From the NCBI GenBank assembly GCA_012033595.1, contig JAAUQL010000067.1, forward strand, positions 1-34,028: a DNA stretch of 34,028 nucleotides, written 5' to 3'. The stretch comes from Cyclobacteriaceae bacterium. GTDB lineage: Bacteria; Bacteroidota; Bacteroidia; Cytophagales; Cyclobacteriaceae. The number at the start of each line of letters is the position of its first letter. Position 1 is the stretch's first letter. The position numbers were made by a program, and so were the translations under genes. Shown here piece after piece: positions 1 through 7,289 of this stretch. The notes under the pieces were generated by a model. That model did not search any database and was not told the origin of the DNA. It was given only the letters and a program-made list of their open reading frames with translations.

Positions 1-368
1 TTAAGAGTTGCGTTCAAAAAAAAACAGTAGTTTTGACGAACACTAAACAAACCAGACAGAGTTTGTTTTACACTCCCGGTTTTACCTTCTATTTTCATTT
101 CTCCATTTAGTGCAGCTTCTCTGCCATGGGTAATGATGGTGTGGATCACTACTTCATCGGCAGAATATTCTTTCATAATGTATATTTCTTTGGTGAAAGC
201 TTCCTTTCCGCTGATATGCTTGTCTCCATGGATATTCCACTCAATATCATCACAAACATGTTGGATAATGAAATCTGCATCACCAGTAGCGAAGGCAATG
301 TTGAAATCCTTGAGGAATTGTTTGCGAGGTGCGTTTCCGCAATCGGGGGATACTGTGATTTTTGTCAT
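1..368 (-). CDS. SnoaL-like / NTF2-fold protein, partial
   Basis: A minus-strand reading frame opens at an ATG at 368-366 and runs to the left edge without a stop, so the 3' end is missing. The first ~95 residues (starting MTKITVSPDCGNAPRKQ, then DFIIQHVCDDIEWNIHGD and ITHGREAALNGEMK) match the pattern of SnoaL-like nuclear-transport-factor-2 proteins, small cone-shaped domains that bind or convert small molecules. The last ~25 residues no longer look like the family, which usually ends with an FCDVY-like strand. An A9 run lies at 16-24 and other short runs are nearby, so an uncorrected indel may distort this end. It is the last gene of a minus-strand group with an SRPBCC and two VOC proteins. 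The substrate is unknown. Confidence 0.6.
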   Translation of the reverse strand, partial: MTKITVSPDCGNAPRKQFLKDFNIAFATGDADFIIQHVCDDIEWNIHGDKHISGKEAFTKEIYIMKEYSADEVVIHTIITHGREAALNGEMKIEGKTGSVKQTLSGLFSVRQNYCFFLNATL

Positions 369-390
369 GGGACTATTCCGGTTTATAGAT

Positions 391-837
391 TCAGGCTTCA
401 CAAACTTCTTTAAAATAGCCCAGTGCCTTCGGCCAGGAAGTATCAAACATTTGTTGGAAAGATTCATCAACGGTCATGATGATTTCAAGCTTTGTTATTG
501 TTTCACTCACTTTATGAAAGCGATATTCTTCCAGAGATCCAATCCATTTCTTCATCATTTCGTCTGTGAGATCAACCTCTTCATTCTGAGGATTGACCAT
601 GGCAATATGTTTGGCTTTTATGTATTCATTAGTGTCCAGTTCTTCAATGATTATTTTGGTTCCACCATGGCAATGATCAAAAAAGGAAATATGACCGCCT
701 TTCCTCCACTCGCCTTCATAGGTCATTCCCTCGCCCCATGCTTTGGCCCAGTCAGCATATACAGTTTTGTCCATTATTTTTTTAAAAACAAAATCACGGG
801 GTTTATTGATTGCAATAGCGTATGTAAGTGTTTTCAT
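391..837 (-). CDS. SRPBCC (START-like / AHSA1-type) domain protein
   Basis: A 148-residue protein that fits a single SRPBCC hydrophobic-pocket domain. The N-terminus MKTLTYAIAINKPRDFVFKK is the typical first strand and helix, 'VYADWAKAWGEG' follows, and the C-terminal helix includes 'SFQQMFDTSWPKALGYFKEV'. Such domains bind small hydrophobic ligands; no enzyme activity can be read from the sequence. I chose the ATG at 837 because the domain begins there. A frame-consistent ATG at 873 overlaps the upstream VOC stop codon as ATGA and would add 12 residues (MILYGHQKLLYK) not expected in the family, although it would give tight translational coupling. It is cotranscribed with the neighbouring VOC and SnoaL-like genes. 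Confidence 0.75.
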   Translation of the reverse strand: MKTLTYAIAINKPRDFVFKKIMDKTVYADWAKAWGEGMTYEGEWRKGGHISFFDHCHGGTKIIIEELDTNEYIKAKHIAMVNPQNEEVDLTDEMMKKWIGSLEEYRFHKVSETITKLEIIMTVDESFQQMFDTSWPKALGYFKEVCEA

Positions 838-869
838 TTTATATAAAAGTTTTTGGTGTCCATAGAGAA

Positions 870-1256
870 TCACATTTTGGGTTGCATCAGGCTCAACCTA
901 TTGCCTTCGGTATCTAAGAAAGATACATAATCGCCAAAACCGGGAATAGCGTGTGGTTCATCCAATACCTTGCCTCCATGTTCGGTTATTAAATGCATCT
1001 TTTCTTTGATGTCAACAACACCCATCACAACGGAAGGATATTGTGCTGGCCAGTCTTCTTTGTAGGGGAACATGCCACCGTCTATGGCTCCTGCTGGTTT
1101 ACCTGGTTTTGCATCTTGCTCACAGGTGGTGAGCAGGATGTAGCCGCCCATTTGTGGCTCCAGAATTTTATATTTCCTGCCAAATACGCTACTATAAAAC
1201 CGACATGCTCTCTCGGCATCGTGATAGGGTAATTCAAAGTGCACTACAGGATTCAT
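870..1256 (-). CDS. VOC family protein (glyoxalase/bleomycin-resistance fold)
   Basis: A 128-residue single VOC module pair. It starts MNPVVHFELPYHDAERACRFY, the usual first beta strand and helix in which H and a later E can be metal ligands, and ends with 'YVSFLDTEGNRLSLMQP', the typical last strand with the D-x-E-G-N-x signature. VOC proteins bind a divalent metal and act as lyases, dioxygenases, epimerases or antibiotic-binding proteins; which applies here cannot be told. An upstream ATG at 1265 (MII) is possible. The stop overlaps or abuts the SRPBCC gene downstream, and the other VOC gene lies immediately upstream, so all are probably one operon. Confidence 0.8.
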   Translation of the reverse strand: MNPVVHFELPYHDAERACRFYSSVFGRKYKILEPQMGGYILLTTCEQDAKPGKPAGAIDGGMFPYKEDWPAQYPSVVMGVVDIKEKMHLITEHGGKVLDEPHAIPGFGDYVSFLDTEGNRLSLMQPKM

Positions 1257-1273
1257 AATTATCATTTATAAGG

Positions 1274-1678
1274 TTATTCCTCAGGCATGTTTTCCCAATC
1301 AAGATGAACAATATTCCATCGGTGACCGTCAAGATCAATAAAGCCCATATTGTACATCCAAACCTGGATTTCAGTAGGACCAGAAAAAATTTCTCCACCT
1401 GCATTATTTATTTTTTTGGCCATTTCGTCCACATAGGCCCGATTTGGTGCATCTACAGAAATGAGTAGTTCACTCCCTCTACCTGTATCTGAAATATGAT
1501 GCGAGGCATACTTTTCAAAATCTGGTTGAGCTACCATCATAACAGGTACCTGACCGATATTAAAACCAACCATCCCCGGGACATCTCTTGTCGATTGAAA
1601 TCCCAATGACAGGAAAAAGTCTTTGCTTTTCTGCAGATCTTTAACCGGGAGGTTGAGCCATAACTCTTGCTTTTTCAT
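1274..1678 (-). CDS. VOC family protein, second copy
   Basis: A 134-residue VOC-fold protein: N-terminal 'LWLNLPVKDLQKSKDFFLSLGF', central 'GSELLISVDAPNRAYVDEMAKKI', and C-terminal 'YNMGFIDLDGHRWNIVHLDW', the D-x-D-G-H-x-W/N ending seen in stand-alone glyoxalase-like proteins. The sequence differs clearly from the adjacent VOC gene, so this is not a recent duplication. It is the first gene of the minus-strand cassette, and its start lies 110 bp from the divergent GlxA-type regulator, whose target this cassette may be (inference from divergent arrangement only). The ligand is unknown. Confidence 0.8.
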   Translation of the reverse strand: MKKQELWLNLPVKDLQKSKDFFLSLGFQSTRDVPGMVGFNIGQVPVMMVAQPDFEKYASHHISDTGRGSELLISVDAPNRAYVDEMAKKINNAGGEIFSGPTEIQVWMYNMGFIDLDGHRWNIVHLDWENMPEE

Positions 1679-1788
1679 TGTTCTTTATAATTTTCGCTAA
1701 AGCTACGAGTTCCTCAGGAGCATTGCGCAGTGTGAAACCGACTAACTAGGGGGTTGATCGCGACAATTTGATTTCCTACCTTTCCCTT

Positions 1789-2760
1789 ATGAAAAGAATC
1801 TCTTTAATTGCCCCTGAAGGCGAATTTAGCATCGTTAATCTCGACTTATCAAGGCAATTATTTCAGTGGGTGAATGATAACTCGCCAACTGCGATCTTTG
1901 ATATTGAGATAATCGGCTTGTCCCCGGAAGTAAAGCCAACAGGACAGATATATTCTGTGAAAACTGACAGGCTGGTGCATGAGGTGAGACAAACAGACGT
2001 AGTAATCATACCGGCTACTTTCGGCAATCCTGAGGAAGTGTTAAAAATGAACCAGGAACTTGTCCCCTGGATCATGAAGCAATATAATAGTGGAGCTGAT
2101 CTGGTCAGCATGTGCGTTGGTGCTTTTTTTCTGGGTTCCATGGGTTTGCTGGATGGAAAACGCTGCTCTACCCATTGGGCATCTGTCAATGATTTCAAAC
2201 AGCTATACCCACATGCAATCCTTGAGGATGAGCGAATAGTGTCAGAATCTGATCGCATCTTTACCAGCGGAGGGGCTCTTGCGTTTACCAACCTGCTCAT
2301 TTATTTAATGGAGCGGTATGCAGGACGAGAAATTGCCATAATGGCGGCTAAAGCCTATATGATCGATATTGATCGGGTGAGTCAATCTCCTTTTGCCGTG
2401 TTTACAGGCCTAAAGACACATCAGGACAATGAAGTACTGAAGGCACAAGAATTTATTGAATCTCATTTTCAGGAAAAGTTTACCGTGGACGAGATATGTA
2501 AGGAAGTCGGACTAGGAAGGCGTTCTTTTGAAAGAAGATTCAAAAATTCCACTGCCAACACGATGTTGGAATACCTCCAACGTGTGAGAATAGAAGCTGC
2601 CAAAAAAGAACTGGAGCATGGCATGAAAACCATCTCTCAGGTGATGTACGATGTGGGTTACGCCGACACTAAAGCCTTCAGGGATGTGTTTAAAAGGTTG
2701 GTTGGAATGACTCCCATTGAATACAAAAACAGGTACAATAAAGAAGCTGCAACCTATTGA
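1789..2760 (+). CDS. GlxA-family transcriptional regulator (DJ-1/PfpI domain + AraC HTH)
   Basis: A 323-residue two-domain regulator. Residues ~1-180 form a DJ-1/PfpI-like domain beginning MKRISLIAPEGEFSIVNLDL, with a nucleophile-elbow cysteine near residue 109 in 'VSMCVGAFFLGSMGLL'. Residues ~215-320 form an AraC-type double helix-turn-helix ('FTVDEICKEVGLGRRSFERR' and 'ISQVMYDVGYADTKAFRDVF', ending GMTPIEYKNRY). I start at the ATG at 1789; the frame also has a TTG at 1768, but family alignment begins at MKRIS. A TTG at 1754-1756 and TACCTTTC at 1777-1784, 20 bp apart, resemble a Bacteroidota promoter and would give an almost leaderless mRNA (weak). Its divergent position suggests it controls the VOC/SRPBCC/SnoaL-like cassette. 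Confidence 0.9.
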   Translation: MKRISLIAPEGEFSIVNLDLSRQLFQWVNDNSPTAIFDIEIIGLSPEVKPTGQIYSVKTDRLVHEVRQTDVVIIPATFGNPEEVLKMNQELVPWIMKQYNSGADLVSMCVGAFFLGSMGLLDGKRCSTHWASVNDFKQLYPHAILEDERIVSESDRIFTSGGALAFTNLLIYLMERYAGREIAIMAAKAYMIDIDRVSQSPFAVFTGLKTHQDNEVLKAQEFIESHFQEKFTVDEICKEVGLGRRSFERRFKNSTANTMLEYLQRVRIEAAKKELEHGMKTISQVMYDVGYADTKAFRDVFKRLVGMTPIEYKNRYNKEAATY

Positions 2761-2795
2761 TTTTCGCGATTAATATGGAAGATAATCTCGACGAA

Positions 2796-2817
2796 ATACT
2801 GCTAACATAAGCAGTAT
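2796..2817. terminator. Candidate bidirectional hairpin between convergent genes
   Basis: ATACTGCT (2796-2803) and AGCAGTAT (2810-2817) form an 8-bp perfect stem with loop AACATA in the 76-bp gap between the stop codons of two convergent genes. There is no clear T-tract on either side, so termination is inferred from position and symmetry only. Confidence 0.4.
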
Positions 2818-2836
2818 CATTGCATAATGTAGTTTA

Positions 2837-3436
2837 CTATCTGCTTATTCTATAGCGGTTCTCATTTGCTGCCCAAAGCCGCCTCTCATGTTCTTCGATA
2901 TATTTTCGAAAATCATCTGGCATAGAGAGATGCTTATTATACTCATCGTAAAAATGCATATCCATACTGAATATGATGGTTTTGGACTTAACGATCTTGA
3001 ACGAAATATCTGCTTCCAGTTCCATTGGATTGACCGTTATTGTTGCAGAGCCGTTCAGGTATCGCATCCACGAACTATTATAGTCCAGTTGGTCGATGTC
3101 TCTCCAGCCTTCTATCCGGAAACCAACAATGAAATCTTGCAAGCTGTCCTCTTCTGTGGAAATATGTACAGCCATACTGCTATTTTCGTGATTGCTTACC
3201 TCCAGAAGCGTCCAAACACCCCATTCCGCCAACAAACCAATTTGCATACCGGTAGAATTTGTGTAAAGGTTATTGTTTTGCTCAAAAAATAATGATAAGT
3301 CTTTTTCTGATAGGTAATCCATATTGTCCCAAATTTGGTTAATAATTTTGAGGAACAAATCTAAGTTTAAACAATAGTAGAAAATTACTGCCCACAATAC
3401 CAGGAACGTTACCAATACCTTGCACAATTCACGCAA
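2837..3436 (-). CDS. Hypothetical membrane-anchored protein
   Basis: A 199-residue protein I do not recognise. It begins MRELCKVLVTFLVLWAVIFYY, a single hydrophobic segment (about residues 6-24) that looks like an uncleaved signal anchor, although a cleavable signal cannot be excluded. The rest is soluble, acidic and rich in aromatic residues ('LLAEWGVWTLLEVSNHENSS', 'DYNSSWMRYLNGSATITVNP'), with alternating hydrophobic strands suggesting a small beta domain, and a basic end 'HERRLWAANENRYRISR'. It stands alone: convergent with the GlxA-type gene and divergent from cysC across a 350-bp gap. Frame length and composition support a real gene. No function is proposed. Confidence 0.6.
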   Translation of the reverse strand: MRELCKVLVTFLVLWAVIFYYCLNLDLFLKIINQIWDNMDYLSEKDLSLFFEQNNNLYTNSTGMQIGLLAEWGVWTLLEVSNHENSSMAVHISTEEDSLQDFIVGFRIEGWRDIDQLDYNSSWMRYLNGSATITVNPMELEADISFKIVKSKTIIFSMDMHFYDEYNKHLSMPDDFRKYIEEHERRLWAANENRYRISR

Positions 3437-3786
3437 CTTTGATTAGGACGATAATTATAATCCTACTTCGACAGATGGTTTCTCTATTTGTAGCAGGTGA
3501 TATAGACGGGATCGCATCCTGCGGGATTAAAATTAAATCTTCATGAACTTTCCATGAATATCCTCTCCATTTCAGGAGAAATTTCAAATAATATTTTTGA
3601 GCAAGAAATGATAATGCTACAAAAGGCTGATTATCAGCATATAAATTCTATAAGAAATGCACATGCCTTCGGTCATTATGGTGCCACAGTGCAATGTTTA
3701 ACCTACTTTACCTTAATATAACCATTAAAAAATCCGTGTTCATTATTTAAACTATCCTTTGTTAGCTTAGCGCAAAAATAGATGAC
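3437..3786. other. Gene-poor divergent intergenic region upstream of cysC
   Basis: About 350 bp between the divergent unknown gene and cysC. I see no confident gene. A 55-codon frame at 3554-3721 is too weak to call. The last 40 bp hold a possible cysC promoter, listed separately. Confidence 0.5.
3753..3761 (+). promoter_or_regulatory. Possible -7 promoter element of the cysCDN operon
   Basis: TATCCTTTG lies 25 bp before the cysC ATG. It resembles the Bacteroidota -7 consensus TAnnTTTG but with three instead of two spacer bases, and no clear TTG/TTTG -33 box is visible at the right distance. Treat as tentative. Confidence 0.3.
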
Positions 3787-4377
3787 ATGGAATACATCTT
3801 TCCGATATTCGACACCATATTATCCAGAGAAGATAAGGTAAAGTTGCTCAACCAAAATCCGATAGTTATATGGTTGTCGGGTCCTTCGGGTTCGGGTAAG
3901 AGTACACTAGCCAGAGGACTGGATAATGCGCTCTATGAAAAGGGATATCTTACGCAATTGCTGGATGGTGATAATCTGAGAAGCGGCATAAATAATAATC
4001 TGTCATTCGGGGCAGAAGACAGAGTCGAAAATATCCGGCGAGCTGCCGAAGTGGCAAAGCTATTTGCTAATTGCGGCATCATTGCTATTTGTTCATTTAT
4101 CAGCCCTACAAAAGAAATCCGTGAATTGGCAAAAAAAATAATAGGGGATAGTTACGTTGAGGTATTTATCAATTGCCCCATTGAAGTATGTGAACAAAGA
4201 GACGTCAAAGGATTATACAAGAAAGCCAGGGCCGGAGAGATTCGCAACTTCACCGGAATTGACGCACCATTTGAAAATCCTGAAAACCCGGATTTTGAAA
4301 TTAGAACAGACCTCCATTCCATTGATTTTTGTCACAATCAATTGTTAGAAAGCGTCATTGAAAAGATAAAACTATAA
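3787..4377 (+). CDS. cysC: Adenylyl-sulfate (APS) kinase
   Basis: A 196-residue cytoplasmic kinase that phosphorylates APS at the 3'-OH with ATP to give PAPS, the universal sulfuryl donor. A Walker A motif GPSGSGKST is at residues 32-40, and the APS-kinase signatures DGDNLR (from residue 60), FISP and 'YKKARAGEIRNFTGIDAPFE' are present. The N-terminus carries ~20 residues before the domain, as in many single-domain CysC proteins. cysD follows after 8 bp and cysN after that, so one operon makes PAPS from sulfate. No PAPS reductase or sulfite reductase gene accompanies it, and four sulfotransferase genes lie downstream in the window, which points to sulfation rather than cysteine synthesis (inference). 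Confidence 0.95.
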   Translation: MEYIFPIFDTILSREDKVKLLNQNPIVIWLSGPSGSGKSTLARGLDNALYEKGYLTQLLDGDNLRSGINNNLSFGAEDRVENIRRAAEVAKLFANCGIIAICSFISPTKEIRELAKKIIGDSYVEVFINCPIEVCEQRDVKGLYKKARAGEIRNFTGIDAPFENPENPDFEIRTDLHSIDFCHNQLLESVIEKIKL

Positions 4378-4385
4378 TTATAGCA

Positions 4386-5291
4386 ATGCATAAATATCAT
4401 CTATCTCACTTAAAACAACTGGAAAACGAGGCTGTTTTCATCATGCGGGAAGTTGCTTCTCAATTTGAAAAACCAGTCCTGCTGTTTTCCGGTGGCAAAG
4501 ATTCCATCGTAATGGTTCGGTTGGCACAAAAAGCATTTTGGCCAGCCAAAATTCCTTTTCCACTCATGCATATCGATACAGGTCATAATTTTGAGGAGAC
4601 CATCGAATTCCGGGACAATCTTGTTGAAGAACTTGGCGCGGAATTGATTGTTGCTTCTGTGCAGCAGTCAATTGATGAGGGAAAGGCCGTGGAAGAGAAA
4701 GGGCCTAATCCAAGTAGAAATAAGATTCAGACCGTCACTTTGCTGGATGCTATCGAAAAACACAAATTTGATGCAGCATTCGGAGGGGGTCGAAGAGATG
4801 AAGAAAAGGCCAGGGCCAAAGAACGTTTTTTCTCACATCGCGATGAATTTGGTCAATGGGATCCTAAAAATCAGCGACCGGAGTTGTGGAACCTTTTTAA
4901 CGGTAAAAAGCACATAGGAGAACATTTCAGAGTATTTCCGCTGAGCAACTGGACAGAAATGGATGTATGGCAATATATCGCGATAGAGCATATTCCTATT
5001 CCGCATATTTATTATACCCATGAAAGGGAAGTTGTTCGAAGAGATGGATCATATCTGGCAAATTCCCCATTTATTACGGTAATGGAAGGGGAAAAGGTTG
5101 AAAAGAAAATGATCAGATTCCGTACCATCGGCGATATGACCTGCACAGGAGCGGTGGAATCGAGCGCCAATAAAATTGAAGATATCATACTGGAAGTTGC
5201 GGCGGCCAGGGAAACTGAACGAGGGACAAGAACAGACGATAAGCGATCTGAGAGTGCCATGGAAGACAGAAAAAAGGAAGGTTACTTTTAA
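4386..5291 (+). CDS. cysD: Sulfate adenylyltransferase subunit 2
   Basis: A 301-residue subunit, the usual CysD length. It is the PP-loop ATP pyrophosphatase subunit of ATP sulfurylase, which forms APS from sulfate and ATP, driven by GTP hydrolysis in CysN. The PP-loop SGGKDS is at residues 35-40. Other family signatures are 'HIDTGHNFEETIEFRD', 'AFGGGRRDEEKARAKERFFS', 'FPLSNWTEMDVWQYI', and a C-terminal 'RSESAMEDRKKEGYF', the strongly conserved CysD tail. It lies between cysC (8-bp gap) and cysN (11-bp gap), so the three are translated from one mRNA. Confidence 0.97.
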   Translation: MHKYHLSHLKQLENEAVFIMREVASQFEKPVLLFSGGKDSIVMVRLAQKAFWPAKIPFPLMHIDTGHNFEETIEFRDNLVEELGAELIVASVQQSIDEGKAVEEKGPNPSRNKIQTVTLLDAIEKHKFDAAFGGGRRDEEKARAKERFFSHRDEFGQWDPKNQRPELWNLFNGKKHIGEHFRVFPLSNWTEMDVWQYIAIEHIPIPHIYYTHEREVVRRDGSYLANSPFITVMEGEKVEKKMIRFRTIGDMTCTGAVESSANKIEDIILEVAAARETERGTRTDDKRSESAMEDRKKEGYF

Positions 5292-5302
5292 AGAATTAAA
5301 AA

Positions 5303-6591
5303 ATGATAGATACTATAAATGAATTTTCCACAGCAGACTACCTCAACATGGATCTTCTGCGCTTTACTACCGCGGGATCGGTAGATGATGGAAAAAGCAC
5401 TTTGATAGGCCGGTTGCTTCATGACACCAAGTCAATATTTGAAGATCAGCTTATAGCTGTTGAGCAGGCGAGTAAAAAAATGGGGGATCACCAGGTAAAT
5501 CTGGCGCTTCTTACCGATGGTTTACGCGCTGAGCGGGAGCAAGGCATTACCATTGATGTAGCCTACCGATATTTTGCTACTCCAAAGCGAAAATTTATTA
5601 TTGCTGATACCCCCGGACACATCCAATATACGAGGAATATGGTGACGGGTGCTTCGACAGCAAACCTGGCTGTAGTACTGGTGGATGCACGCCATGGAGT
5701 GGTAGAACAAACACGACGACATGCATTTATTGCTTCATTGCTTCAGATCAAACACTTGCTCATATGTATCAACAAAATGGATTTGGTCGAATACAAAGAA
5801 GAGGTGTTCAATGACATCCGGGAAGATTTTGACGATTTTAGCTCAAAATTGGAGATACAGGATATTCAATATATTCCAATCAGCGCTTTAAAGGGCGATA
5901 ATGTCGTGGAAAAATCCACTAACATGCCGTGGTATCAAGGTTCCACATTTCTCTACACCCTCGAAAATGTGCATATAGCCAGTGATTATAATTTAGTAGA
6001 TTGTCGCTTCCCTGTGCAAATGGTGATACAGGCACAATCTGAAGATCAACCAGGTTTTAAAGGCTATGCAGGAAAAATAGAAGGAGGCATATTCAAACCG
6101 GGTGATGAGGTGATTGCACTTCCATCCGGATTTACAACTAAAGTGAAATCAATTGACACCATGAACGGCTTGATGGATGAGGCTTTTCCGCCTCAAAGCG
6201 TACTAATGAACCTGGAGGATGATCATATAGATATTAGTAGAGGGGATATGATCGTAAAGCCCAACAACCAGCCACAAATTGGACAAGATATTGAGATGAT
6301 GGTTTGCTGGTTAAATGAAAAGCAGATGGTGTTAGGAGGGAAATATGCAATAAGGCATACTACAAAGATGCCAAATGCATAATGAAAGCCATTAGATACA
6401 AAGTGGATGTGAACACACTACATAAAATCGAAGATGACTTGACACTGGGGTTGAATGAAATTGGACGGATTCTCGTGCGCACTACGCAACCATTTTTCTA
6501 TGATAGTTACAAACAAAACCGTGGGACGGGTAGTGTAATTTTGATCGATGAAGATACCAACAAGACGGTAGGAGCCGGAATGATTATTTAG
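5303..6591 (+). CDS. cysN: Sulfate adenylyltransferase subunit 1 (GTPase), with apparent frameshift
   Basis: GTPase subunit of ATP sulfurylase, an EF-Tu-like protein. G1 GSVDDGKST is at residues 25-33, G3 DTPGH at 102-106 and G4 NKMD at 157-160, followed by beta-barrel domains. The first frame ends at 6382 after 359 residues. The last domain continues in another frame from 6382 ('IRYKVDVNTLHKIEDDLTLG' to 'DEDTNKTVGAGMII'). Adding one A to the A3 run at 6364-6366 gives ACA AAA GAT GCC AAA TGC ATA ATG and restores a 429-residue protein of normal Bacteroidota length. No canonical slippery heptamer is present. The stop and next ATG overlap as TAATG (6380-6384), so a true split gene with coupled translation is conceivable but less likely than a sequencing deletion. 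Confidence 0.92.
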
Positions 6592-6866
6592 ATTTTGTTC
6601 ACATTGTCAGGTCAATCACCAAAAAACAAAAGTCAAACAATGATCATAACCCAAAAGCCAATTCCTCAAAAGCACTTTCGATTTTGATGTTCCGGTACTG
6701 GAATTGATTTGAGATTTGTCAATTGAGAATTGGGCTTTATCAGTTGCACATGAACCGGCGCTAAGGACGGACATTATTTATCCTTCTGAAATTCGCAAAC
6801 ATGTAGCATCATATATCAATAATATACTGATAATGGCAATCCTTCTTATAAAATAAGTTATAGCCT

Positions 6867-6874
6867 TATCTTTG
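6867..6874 (+). promoter_or_regulatory. Consensus Bacteroidota -7 element (TATCTTTG)
   Basis: TATCTTTG matches TAnnTTTG exactly. A clear TTG/TTTG -33 box is not seen at the expected 19-23 bp upstream, only TTC at 6843-6845. No open reading frame follows; the next feature downstream on this strand is an intrinsic terminator at 6940-6970. Confidence 0.4.
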
Positions 6875-6880
6875 AGTATA

Positions 6881-6970
6881 AAGCATAAGTCAAGTTTCAC
6901 ATCACCAACAATCGAACTAGCTGACCAACCCATCCACGAAATCCAGGTTTTACCACCTGGATTTTTTTTT
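6881..6970 (+). ncRNA. Candidate ~90-nt small RNA with intrinsic terminator
   Basis: A consensus -7 box at 6867-6874 predicts a start near 6881. Ninety bases later a strong intrinsic terminator ends the unit. The interval contains no ATG-initiated frame. The terminator sits about 350 bp past cysN, rather far to serve that operon. The 5' part is unstructured and C/A-rich (AACAATCGAACTAGCTGACC), as would suit an antisense small RNA. No known RNA family is recognised. Both ends are inferred. Confidence 0.4.
6940..6970 (+). terminator. Rho-independent terminator
   Basis: AATCCAGG (6940-6947) and CCTGGATT (6956-6963) pair in an 8-bp stem around an 8-base loop, followed by an unbroken T-run to 6970. 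It is oriented for plus-strand transcripts, either the candidate small RNA or read-through from cysCDN. Confidence 0.8.
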
Positions 6971-7231
6971 AGCCCACTGCAAATCTGGCAATCCTCCTGC
7001 TGTTTCTTAAACTTAATATTTCATTAAAACTGTCCGATCCAATGGAGTAGGATCACCATAAGGCATTTTTCATGCTGTTTCAGTCAATTGCATTGTGGTA
7101 GTCAGGTGGTGGCTGAAGGCTGAGCTGATAGCAGATGTCTTTGCTCCGCCTGCCAGCGGTGCCTTGTACCTTAGCGAAAGTAGAGGTCTTAGTGATGGAT
7201 TCAGCCTTGAAAAATAGGAGAGGGGGGATAA

Positions 7232-7259
7232 AAAAAGCCGTCATATATGACGGCTTTTT
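7232..7259 (-). terminator. Strong terminator of the lipoprotein gene (bidirectional)
   Basis: AAAAAGCCGTCA and TGACGGCTTTTT form a perfect 12-bp stem across a TATA centre, just past the stop of the minus-strand lipoprotein gene. The flanking A/T tracts make it work in either direction. Confidence 0.85.
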
Positions 7260-7289
7260 AAAGATGCTCTTATTCCTTTAGCGAATTGA

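Larger units (their letters stand above)
6592..7231. other. Intergenic region between cysN and the beta-helix lipoprotein gene
   Basis: Roughly 640 bp without a convincing protein gene on either strand. It contains a consensus -7 promoter box and an isolated intrinsic terminator about 90 bp apart (listed separately as a candidate small RNA). The GC-richer part at about 7080-7200 shows no recognisable gene, although AAGGCTGA/TTCAGCC-type inverted words occur there. Confidence 0.5.

Noticed and set aside
133-846. A 237-codon plus-strand frame across the SRPBCC and SnoaL-like genes
   Set aside because: It is antisense to two genes with recognisable domains, has no family features of its own and looks like a shadow.
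3554-3721. A 55-codon plus-strand frame (MNILSISGEISNNIFEQEMI...) in the gap before cysC
   Set aside because: It is short, has no ribosome-binding or promoter signal and no recognisable motif, and lies in non-coding-like sequence.
6364-6384. Programmed -1 frameshift in cysN
   Set aside because: No X-XXY-YYZ slippery heptamer or clear downstream pseudoknot is visible, and the same -1 defect occurs in five other unrelated genes.
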